64,000 nucleotides of DNA from Chaetoceros tenuissimus (lineage: Eukaryota; Bacillariophyta; Thalassiosirophyceae; Chaetocerotales; Chaetocerotaceae). The notes beneath the pieces are model-generated. The model did not search any database. It saw nothing but the letters and a program-made list of their open reading frames with translations, and was not told where the DNA came from. Location: positions 1 through 64,000 of the forward strand of contig BLLK01000078.1 in assembly GCA_021927905.1 (NCBI GenBank). Reading direction: 5' to 3'. Positions 10,199 to 18,966 of this stretch are shown one piece after another. The translations under genes were made by a program, and so were the position numbers. Within the stretch, counting starts at the first letter, position 1. Each line of letters opens with the position of its first letter.

Positions 10199-11157
10199 GA
10201 GGTGGTCTCGCGTGAGAGGGTCAGATGTGAGAGGGTTCCTAAGAGGGTGACTTGGACGCATAACCTGAGTCTCTTTCCTGTGTTGAAATCTCATTAAAAT
10301 CTTCCATTTGAATCAATCCCAGAAAACAGTGATAAGAAAAAAAAAACAAAAAAGGTGGAGGTGGAGGCTATGATGATAACGTATAGAGAAAAGTCGATAT
10401 TGATACGGAGGGTTTCGCCTCTTGCATGCTTTTCTTTTTGTTTTAAATGTCTAAAAACATATTACAATATATTTTGGATAAGCGATTGAGTATTTTTATT
10501 TTACATAAACATAGAAATAACTTTTGAGAGATACTGGATTTTACAATTTTTTATTAGGAGGCTTCCATTTCGAATTACACTCTGAATAGTCCTATTCCCT
10601 TCCCATTAAAGATTTCAATTGGAGGTGTTTTTTTCCGGCGTTAATAGTCAAACCGAATGTGAAACGTGAAACAACAAAACATATGTCAGTTTGGACTGAA
10701 AACATACAAAGAATCCTTAGAAAAAGGCTTCCAGACCATGTTTCGACCGCTTGCTTCACCATAGCATATTTCCTAAAGCCAAATTGTATTTAGATCCTGC
10801 AACCTCTATGCAATAAAATATTTATGCGATCTATCACCAAAATTAACGGTAGTACAGTAGATGAACGAGATCTTGGCGAGCCAACCCTACCAGTACATCT
10901 CACTTCATTAATGAGTTGAGTACATTTTAGTGAAAACAAAGAGATAAACTTACCATGGCATAAGACGATGAGACGGTTTATGTGAGAGAGTTGGATGATT
11001 CAACAAAAAACAAGCAAGACGAGAGCAGGAGGACAACGCACAAACGGGAACAACTCATCCAACTTGTTGTTAGATTGTTCAGGTTATGCGTCCAAGTTGA
11101 CCCTCTCACGAACCCTTTCACATCCGACCCTCTCACGCCAGACCACCTCCAACAACA
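10191..11157. mobile_element. Non-autonomous DNA transposon, 71 bp TIRs, 8 bp TSD
   Basis: The element proper is 10199-11149 (951 bp). Its ends are inverted repeats of about 70 bp (10199-10269 and 11080-11149), beginning GAGGTGGTCT and ending at GACGCATAACCTGA, with a handful of mismatches. CAACAACA flanks both ends (10191-10198 and 11150-11157), a clean 8 bp target-site duplication. The interior has no transposase-like frame; a 68-codon frame at 10982 runs into the right TIR and is dismissed. An 8 bp TSD with long TIRs fits a hAT-, P- or Mutator-related non-autonomous element. The superfamily is not settled. It landed in the copia LTR. Confidence 0.85.
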
Positions 11158-11449
11158 CCGAACGCTTACTTTACTTTTGACACAATGATATAATTACTAT
11201 TTTGATACATCACAACAATATCTTTTCATACAGTTGTTTTTCATACGCAAGAATTAATTCAACCATTAATTTAAATGGGTTTATGTAAGTAGCATTTATG
11301 GAACATTTTTTTTTTTTTTGCTCAACTCATGCTCTCGAAGTAATCAGTTCCCACAACATTCTTTTTGTTGTATTTTTACTTGTTTCAGTCCAATTTTATA
11401 ACAATATTAAAACATCAAAAAAAAAATCACAACCGAATCTCATACTGGA
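11158..11449. other. Probable LTR remainder and AT-rich spacer
   Basis: Downstream of the transposon the sequence includes AATGATATAATTACTATT. This aligns loosely with AATAACCTAATTACTAT at 12444-12460 of the second LTR-like copy. I read the first part as the continuation of the interrupted LTR. The remainder is AT-rich leader in front of the sulfotransferase-like frame. No other gene is seen. Confidence 0.4.
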
Positions 11450-12340
11450 GTGAGTACATCTAATAACAAGACTGAAATCAAAAAAACAATTAACAATGGC
11501 GATGGGTATTCTTGCATATCATTTGAAAATGAATTGGATAAACTTGTCTCATCATCAAAACAAGTTTTTCTAACAATGCCAGCTAAAGTAGCTGGTACTT
11601 CTCTAAAAAAATTCACAAAACAATGTGTCGGTTTCTTCGATAAAATTGACCATACCCTCAACAAACCTGTTAAACACCAGATCTCGAACATTCTTGAAGG
11701 ACCACTGCGACCTCCAAAAATAATCACATCTCACCTTTTGAGTGAAGCTCCATTTTTGCACCTTTCAAGGCACGCTTCACGGAGCAATCTTATAGTATAT
11801 CTCTATCGTGATGAGACAGATAGACTGTTCTCTTCAATCAAGCAGGTGTTGAGCCGTAATATTTGTCATTTGAGGTGTGGTGTTGATCATCATGCTATTA
11901 ATAATAATGGGACACATTGTATAGTGAACGAAGACAATTTTGTTGTTAAAGCTCTTTTTAACAAGTTCAAGGAAATTGGATGGGGAAACACAGAGATTAT
12001 GACATGCAATTTTTATAAGTCCATTGAAGAGAATCTGCCAAACATGGTTTTTATTCACTACAAACAAGTTGATAAATTGATGAAAGTGCTTGCAAAGCAT
12101 AATTGCCCACATCTTCTCAACAAAAATTTTAATTTGAACTTTGGTTCAGAGAAAAAACAAATATTTTTAAGGGTAAAGAATAATGTAACTGTTCCCGTAG
12201 AGGATTGGCTTGATGGAAAAGGTCATTTGCTCGAGTGGGCTATGGGATTGACAAGAGAAGGGTATTGCCAAGCAAAGACTAGAAACATGGAGGATAGGTT
12301 GTTCTCATGTAGAGATCAAATTTTACAGGTGAGAGGTTAG
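11450..12340 (+). CDS. Sulfotransferase-like protein (5' end unresolved)
   Basis: A 296-codon frame with the two PAPS-binding landmarks of cytosolic-type or Golgi-type sulfotransferases. The 5'-phosphosulfate loop is TMPAKVAGTSLKKF near residue 45. The 3'-phosphate segment is VYLYRDETDRLFSSI near residue 120, giving the usual Arg and Ser. Such enzymes transfer sulfate from PAPS to an acceptor that cannot be told here. The frame opens with GTG. Going back, it meets a stop at 11408-11410 with no ATG, and the first internal ATG lies inside the phosphosulfate loop. The real start must therefore be in an unseen upstream exon, or the gene is a 5'-truncated copy. It lies between two copia LTR-like sequences (10147 and 12384), which raises the chance of a transposed copy. 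Confidence 0.65.
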   Translation: MSTSNNKTEIKKTINNGDGYSCISFENELDKLVSSSKQVFLTMPAKVAGTSLKKFTKQCVGFFDKIDHTLNKPVKHQISNILEGPLRPPKIITSHLLSEAPFLHLSRHASRSNLIVYLYRDETDRLFSSIKQVLSRNICHLRCGVDHHAINNNGTHCIVNEDNFVVKALFNKFKEIGWGNTEIMTCNFYKSIEENLPNMVFIHYKQVDKLMKVLAKHNCPHLLNKNFNLNFGSEKKQIFLRVKNNVTVPVEDWLDGKGHLLEWAMGLTREGYCQAKTRNMEDRLFSCRDQILQVRG

Positions 12341-12370
12341 GAGATTGCAAACTAATAGGACCGCATTTTT

Positions 12371-12459
12371 GAGAAAATCCCACTGTTAGGATGGTAGATT
12401 TGAAAACACTGCAGAGTATCTTTTAATCATCAACATTAGTATACAATAACCTAATTACT
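12371..12459 (+). repeat. Second copia LTR-like sequence with tract
   Basis: GAGAAAATCCCAC followed by TGTTAGGATGGTAGATTTGA repeats the arrangement at 10134-10170 (about 33 of 40 positions alike). There is no copia coding sequence in front of it; the sulfotransferase-like gene occupies that place. It is cut off at about 12460 by the left end of the MULE-like element. Confidence 0.6.
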
Positions 12460-12570
12460 ATATCCCCCGTACGTCTAACTGGGTCAGCGCCGACCCAATT
12501 CCGCAAAAAGTGGGTCAGCGTCGACCCAATTGTTTTCTACGACGTTTTCTACGTAAGAAACATACCACAA
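12460..12570 (+). repeat. Left terminal inverted repeat of the MULE-like element
   Basis: Aligns in inverse orientation with 22516-22609. It holds two copies of TGGGTCAGCG[C/T]CGACCCAATT (12478-12499 and 12509-12530), each self-complementary through GGGTC/GACCC, and ends with AAGAAACATACCACA. The palindromic motif is a candidate transposase-binding site by analogy with other MULEs. Confidence 0.65.
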
Positions 12571-13858
12571 CAGTAGCATACATAACAACATACTTTTTCA
12601 CATGTTTCTAGAACTTACACATACATAAACATGTTTTCTAATATTATTTAGTTTAGTTCTGTAATGTGTGATTCTACTGAATTTCACTTTATTTATGAAA
12701 TGAGTACGTATTTTGCCCGCTGGGACAAAAAGCCGAAAATAGCCACTTTTAGGGTCTCGAATAAAATGTAAAAAAATAGATGAGACCCGTTTCCATCTTT
12801 TAATATCAAGAAGAAGCATATCACAAGCAATATTAATTTATGTATGTTTAACCCTTTACTGTCGGCAGGTGTATTTTTGGTGTATTTTGGCAAAATACCA
12901 TAATATTAACTCAATTTCAACACAGCAAATATTTCTCATCTATATGTTTAGAAGCTATGTACAAAGCATTTTTGTTTCAAGAGATGTATTTGTTGAGAAA
13001 AGTTAACGTTATCAAATCCCATATTTTCATATCATCATGACTTCAGTGTCAAAATGTCATACAAAAACGGTATACAAAAAAGTGGTATTTTTTTAACATG
13101 TGAATAAATATAGAATAAAATATGTTGTCGATACATTTGATAGCTCAATCTTCTTCTCAAAACAATCATGAAAAGATTTAAGTCAGGGATTTTTCATTTT
13201 TGAGTTGTAATTAGACCATTCCTATAGGCTATGAATTTCATCGCTAAAATTGAGATTTTTAGTGAGTTCTCATCATACACACAGAGATGGTAGCAAAACA
13301 ATACATATCCTCATTCTATATATACAACGTGAGAAATATTCATCGTTGATACTTCGTTATTACAATTTTTGTGGCTCGTATGTCTCAATTTTACATAATA
13401 TGTGAGTAGAGTGATTGAAATTGGCAAATCCATAATTTCAATTTTACCTAAAATTTACAAATATTTTTTTTTCAATCACCCAGTGAAAAAAATTCAACTG
13501 AAAATTCTTGAAAATTACAAATATGACAGACACTCTTTTCCAAGATTTCTAAAAAGTCACTCTTTTGGCTGTACCACAGCCATCGGGTATTGTGCTCTTT
13601 ATTATTCCTTCATAGTAACTAGAACTCTACTTCTTATTTATTTCATTCACTGCTTTAATTCCTATCTCCACATCTGTTTACCTGCATATACGTGATCTTT
13701 CTACTATACAATGGATAATGGTTCAGAATGTGTTTGGATAGCGACCCTATTGTCGATTTTCGTGTACCAATCAGTTGATTCCCAACATGAAAAGGATTAA
13801 ATTTTGGTTGAAATTTGGATTTTCATAATTTGAGAAAAACGGTAAATTTGATCATTTT
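12571..13858. other. Subterminal AT-rich region, no gene
   Basis: About 1.3 kb of AT-rich sequence between the left TIR and the inner inverted repeat. A 97-codon frame at 13402-13695 starts with GTG, is Phe/Ile/Tyr-rich and has no recognisable domain. I treat it as chance. Confidence 0.5.
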
Positions 13859-13937
13859 GGGATGTTGAAATAGTTCAGCACGAACCAGTACAGCCGTTAA
13901 AAGTAACCATGTCATGTAAGGTTTTCACCATCTTGCC
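13859..13937 (+). repeat. Inner inverted repeat, left arm
   Basis: 79 bp from GGGATGTTGAAATAG to CACCATCTTGCC, matching the reverse complement of 21500-21578 without a mismatch by eye. Weaker homology (AAATTTGAT) continues outward for about 20 bp. It is far better preserved than the outer TIR, so it was either recently formed, under selection as a subterminal site, or belongs to a separate element. Confidence 0.85.
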
Positions 13938-14125
13938 TCGCCCGCCAAACTGCCACTTTTCAAATTTTTCAGTCCATGTTCAGTATGTTTTGTTTTGAGT
14001 TTAAACCAATTGTAAAAAGTTGTCTTTTGATTTAAATATCTAACTAAAACAAGAAGTTATATACCAAAACAAAGTTGAGAACATTATGTATTAGGAAATT
14101 TTATTTTGTTTTTATTTATATCAAA

Positions 14126-16570
14126 ATGCTAAATGATGAGGAAGATGCCGGTACAGGTTAGTTCAGGATAGAGAATGTATTCATATCTAGTTCAACAAAT
14201 CTCAAACTTTTATATTTCACACATGTGATTGCAGATATCTGTCAATTATTAGATCAATTAAAGCTCCAATTTAATGATGTAGCAACCTGGAAACCAGAGA
14301 TTATAATGTCATGTATCTCCAGCAAATCTGGGAAGGTAGAGGAAATTGACATTTGTAGCAAGATGCTACATACGGCGACATGTAATTTCTTCAAAGGCAA
14401 TTCTGAATGCAATATAAAATTTGATCCAGCTCAGTACAATGGGATCAATTCTTTTGATAAATTGAAAAGTGACATTATTGTGGCTTGTCGCAAAAGTGGC
14501 TTCAAAGCTACAACTGATAACAGACAATATCGGAAACAAAAAGGATCAAAGCTAGCTTCTTTACAAATAATATGTGATCATAATAGAAGCTCCCAATTAC
14601 CAAAGGGAAAGAACAAAATTTACAATACAACAAGACCTCTCTGTGAGGAAAAACGGTGTGCATTTGAATTTAATGTTTTTTGTAGCGAAGACGATGGATT
14701 TTGGTACATTTCCAATACAGACCCTACAAAAGTATGTCACAACTTTCACATACAACATAGCCAGGAGTTTATTGAGTCCAAGATCAATTTATTGAGTCCA
14801 GACCTACTTTCTTTTGCTGAAACTTGTTTTTCCCTAGGTTTACCTACATCAGTTATCTCACACCTTTGCAAAGCATATTCCCAAAACCAGTCTGAGTTTA
14901 CTGACAACCAGGTTCGTTATTATATTTTTACATTTTGTAAATTTAATCTTACATACTGTAAATTCTAACTTTCATTCTGTATTCAGTTGAGATACAAAAT
15001 TATGAAGGAACGTGACAAGGAAATTGTGAAAGATCTTTCTCAGTATAAAAACTTATCTTCAGCAGAAGCTTTGATCAATGACTTTGAGAACTGCAAAGAA
15101 GAAGTCTATTACTGTGAGTTGATTCACAGTAAAAAAGATGGACATTTGAAGATAACCCAATCAAAAGGACGCCCACCCAAAATACTACATTTAAGTACTG
15201 AACAACAAAAATCCATTGATGAAATTAGAAAAGATATGGAGATAAATGATGGACAGGATGTTCTTCTTGCTTTTGCATGGGTGACAGCTGAGGAACTAGA
15301 GCTTGTACAAAGATTTCCAGAATTACAACTTTTTGATGTGACAATGAAAACAAATTCAGAAAACCGCGGATTGTTCCTTGCGACAGGGATTGATGGACTT
15401 GGAAAAATTTTTACAGGTTTACATTGTTTTATGCCAAACAGCAAGGCTTCCAGTTATAATTGGATTTATACGGAAGCTCTAGTTACTCTTTGGGGTGAGA
15501 CAACATTACGTAATGTTCAAACTATTATAACAGATGGTGAGGATGCATTATACAAACCTCTGGAAAATTTGTCAGAAGTTAATCTTTATTGGAAAAATGT
15601 TTGTGTATACAGGTAAGTACGTTCTGTTTTTAATTTTCTACATTATGTTAATAGTGTTTTACATTATGTTTTTTTTTCTAACATTTTGATACAGATGTAC
15701 ATTTCATTTATTTACACAGGAATGGAACTCAATACCTCGTGGACATTTAAGCAATGAATCAAAAATAATTTTGCAAAAATTAAAGAGGTGGATAGACACA
15801 TGGATCTTTAATCTTGATAGAGAAAAGCATTTCTTGGTTTCAATGGAAAAATTCAAGTCCGTCCTTCAGTCAAAAGAATGTGATGAAATTCGTGCACCTG
15901 TTCTCAAGATCATTGAATCACTTGAAGTATCCACCGCAAAATGGGCAAAATGTTACAAAAAAGAATCATTTGATTTAGGACATACTACTACATCCCCTGG
16001 AGAGGCTTCAAATTCTTCATTAAAAAGATTTTGCAAAGGAAACATGTCCTCCCAATCCTTGTCAGGTTCTGCACGTACACAGAGAGATCATTCCAAATTT
16101 ATCCACAAAAAAAGAAATTATCTAGTTGCTAAAGAAATTGACAAGAACAGTGCTGACAACTTCATGGAAGAACAGAATATGTTCACACAGTTTTTACAAG
16201 ATAGTGTATTTGATGCAAAAGACAGAGCTTCGGAATATGTACCAATGAGGATCGAAAAATTTAAATGAACACATTTTCACTGCCAAATAATATGGAAAAA
16301 GATGACATATTTCAATACCCAAGATTTTCAAATGTGCATGTTATAATCTTGAAAATGGCTCAGTCATCTCTTGAATGTATGACCTGTAAGATACAGAGGA
16401 GAAAAGGTAATCCATGTCCTCATATTTGTTCCATAACAAAATGTGTCACTGCAGAAATGTTAAATCCAAGATATCTGAAGATTTTTAACTCTATACAATT
16501 GGGGAATGACCCGAAATTCAAGGAAACAATTCAGCTTTTGCAACAAAAATACAATATGGAGACAATTTGA
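14126..16570 (+). CDS. MULE transposase, spliced, SWIM part in a second frame
   Basis: Exons 14126-14156, 14235-14911, 14987-15612 and 15695-16268 join across three GT-AG introns (78, 75 and 82 bp) into a 635-residue frame starting MLNDEEDAGTD. Residues 60-175 form a Cys/His-containing N-terminal domain like the FAR1/FLYWCH-type DNA-binding regions of MULEs. The DDE catalytic set is visible: D353 in LFDVTMKTN, D419 in IITDGEDAL, a C-x2-H at 446-449 and E548 in SPGEASNSSLK. A 101-codon frame (16265-16570) overlaps the stop as ATGA. It carries CMTCKIQRRKGNPCPHI, a SWIM-like zinc motif that normally belongs to the same polypeptide, so a frameshift probably separates them. The enzyme would cut and paste DNA at the TIRs. 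Exon boundaries are inferred. Confidence 0.8.
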
Positions 16571-16751
16571 AACCAAGATAAATAATAATGGGCTCATAAC
16601 CCAGCCCCGCTTATCTTCTTATCTTTTCTAGCGCCGTTTGGAGCCGTTAAACCATTTGAAACCAGGTCGAAACCACGTCCAAACCAACTTTCTTATCCTA
16701 TTCCCGACCCAACAAGCATGGTTAAAGTCCATGGAATCAATTACAACACGA

Positions 16752-16779
16752 AAACCAGACCTATCAGTAGGTCTGGTTT
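16752..16779. repeat. Perfect 12 bp hairpin, AAACCAGACCTA stem
   Basis: AAACCAGACCTA and TAGGTCTGGTTT flank a 4-base loop TCAG. The stem core recurs at 17771-17800 and 17869-17895 as hairpins and at 17914-17929 as a lone right arm. It lies about 180 bp after the transposase reading frames, so it could act in transcript folding. That role is inference. Confidence 0.85.
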
Positions 16780-17770
16780 CTATATGTAGCTAGGTATGTG
16801 TTTATAGCCATATATTAGTTCTAAAATGACCGTTGCTCCGCTCGTTCGCTCGATCGTCCTCATAGCCATCACACCACTCTTCAAAATCTCAACAATTATC
16901 ATGTTTATTCAAAGTGATATCATCAGTATAATCACGATCCAAAAATAAATACAAACGTATTATATTTAGAAGATGGATGTTTACTTTTTGAAGTTGATAT
17001 GATGCTCTTAATTTCCGACTGCATCGAACCCTGGATATGTTAAGTTGTCTAGTACTCCCGGCTGCTTTTTTGAGCAGCGTATCCTTCCTTGTTCATCACT
17101 CCTCACACGAAGGTAAGAACTGAAGAATCGGATCATGTCTTTATTAAAGCTCAGCATCTCACGACTACTTTTTTTACCTTCTCCAGGACTATCGTTTTCT
17201 CGCTCCATAGTAGTTTCTTTCTTGAAGATTTTTTGTTGGAGTAGTCGTTGTGCTGAGACAGAAGCAAGAAATGAATATCACAATCACATTTTCAGCATTG
17301 TATGAGCTCATCGAAGCAGAGATATATGTCACAAGCGAGGAAGGTTCTCATAATTTTCATAATTCACAACTTTGACTGGAGCGGTACATCAAATTTTTAT
17401 ATTCGTTTCACGGATGAAATGTATATACAAGTTCTTGTAATAGCTTTTTGGTGGAAAAAGGACCAGTCAGAAAAGGATCACAAAAGTTGCAAAAAATTGC
17501 TTTAATCCATAACATAAATGAGCATTCAATACTTTTAAAGCTTGCTTCTTACATTTGCTTTCATTTCGCGTAGCACGTAGCCAATACCGAAAAATATCTA
17601 AGATATCATTACAAGAACTAAAGTTTATCATTGGAAGTAACTAATTCATGTATCTGACATTGAATATTATGAATTCATCCAATTATGATTACCTTTTACG
17701 TTTATTTTACGTAGTTTCACTTGAATCCATATGATGGTAAGGTACATGACCGTTGACTACCGTTGTAGAA

Positions 17771-17929
17771 GAAACCAGACCTAAAAATAAGTCTGGTTTT
17801 CCTGAGAATTTTGCATATTTTATTATTTACGTACAAATCATACCAGGGAAGGAAAGAGGGTATCGAGAAAACCAGACTTAGTTTTAGGTCTGGTTCGCTA
17901 ATTTCCTCCTATTTAGTAAGTCTGGTTTT
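17771..17929. repeat. Two more CCAGAC hairpins and a half-copy
   Basis: Hairpin at 17771-17800 (AAACCAGAC / GTCTGGTTT with a short AT-rich loop). Hairpin at 17869-17895 (AACCAGACTTA / TAGGTCTGGTT, one G-T pair). Single arm TAGTAAGTCTGGTTTT at 17914-17929. Loops differ while the CCAGAC/GTCTGG core is constant. Confidence 0.8.
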
Positions 17930-18264
17930 CTAAGTTGCGATGAGACGGTATTCTAGGAATTAACCGTAAATGTAAACAAAACTTATCCCGAAGGACTGTA
18001 TTAATTTAGGTGCTCTCACTTCCCAAAAGAAATCCGTTTGCTGAAGAGTTGCCTCGCTGCCTCTTGCTGCTGGTCATTGAAACTTTTTCCACGGCTTCTC
18101 ATCCCATATGTACAAGATTATGAAGTGCACCTATTCATAGACAAGACTTGCACTCTTTATTTTTGAATACTACTCCTACAAAATGAATCAAATTGTAACA
18201 ATATAGTAATAGTTGTTTGGTCTATATGTAGAAATTTTTAGCTTATTTTGTTTGTACTGTTGAA

Positions 18265-18843
18265 ATGTCATCGTCTCCTCGTCGTTCACCAAGAGATCAA
18301 CGAATGATTTCTTCATCAAGAAGAAATCATCATATCTCAGTACCTCCTCGTCGCTTAGCTCGTACCGCTCTTGTTCACATGGAAAGCAGCGAAGGGAAAA
18401 CATCTATGCTGATCCGTACAAGTGCAGTCAATCATGAAGTGATTTTCATGACTGTAGGAGATCACCTCGGAACATTGCTTCGCAATCACCCTGTCAAACC
18501 TCCATGCTTTGGTACAAGTCGTCCATTGAAGCTCGTTGCTACGCTTTTTATTAAGCGTCCAGAATATCACTTCATGCCTACTCCTCCACTGAATCCAAAC
18601 CTGCCTGACTATTTCAATCCATCACGTTTCTCTATTTCAAACGTTCACCCACATTTCATCAATTCACCTTGCAGAGTTGGTTCAAGAGCGAGTCTCTTGA
18701 GATTTCACCAATTCATTCATGGATATTTTCGAGATAAATTGTTTGAAAGAGGATATCAAATTCACACAGTAGAATTGAAAAGAAGATTCGATATCTTCGA
18801 AGAGTGCGAAGGTCACATCGAGTTGATTTTAGAGCAAGAGTAA
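18265..18843 (+). CDS. Unrecognised 192-residue protein
   Basis: ATG at 18265, stop at 18841-18843. The first 35 residues are Arg/Ser-rich (SSSPRRSPRDQR), followed by a mixed, globular-looking region with many Pro and Phe around residues 100-140 and an acidic end (FEECEGHIELILEQE). I recognise no domain and no signal peptide. It lies inside the MULE-like element and converges with the Crypton-like gene (123 bp between stop codons). It could be cargo or part of the same element. Codon use and the balanced composition make it more credible than the surrounding chance frames. Confidence 0.5.
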   Translation: MSSSPRRSPRDQRMISSSRRNHHISVPPRRLARTALVHMESSEGKTSMLIRTSAVNHEVIFMTVGDHLGTLLRNHPVKPPCFGTSRPLKLVATLFIKRPEYHFMPTPPLNPNLPDYFNPSRFSISNVHPHFINSPCRVGSRASLLRFHQFIHGYFRDKLFERGYQIHTVELKRRFDIFEECEGHIELILEQE

Positions 18844-18966
18844 CTACACAATTTCATACATACAATCCTACATAGTAATACATACAATATACAGAAATTA
18901 TTTTTTATTAATTTTTTTTTTTCAAAGATTCAAAGATATATACATGCATCCCCAGTGATGAAACGG

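Larger units (their letters stand above)
16571..18264. other. Spacer with a cluster of CCAGAC hairpins
   Basis: About 1.7 kb without a credible gene. A 66-codon frame on the minus strand at 17008-17208 and a 67-codon frame at 17302-17505 have no recognisable features. The notable content is the family of short hairpins annotated separately. Confidence 0.5.

Noticed and set aside
13402-13695. 97-codon frame inside the MULE-like element
   Set aside because: Starts with GTG, has skewed Phe/Ile/Tyr composition and no recognisable domain or splice context.
17008-17208. 66-codon minus-strand frame
   Set aside because: Short and unsupported by domain, start context or conservation visible here.
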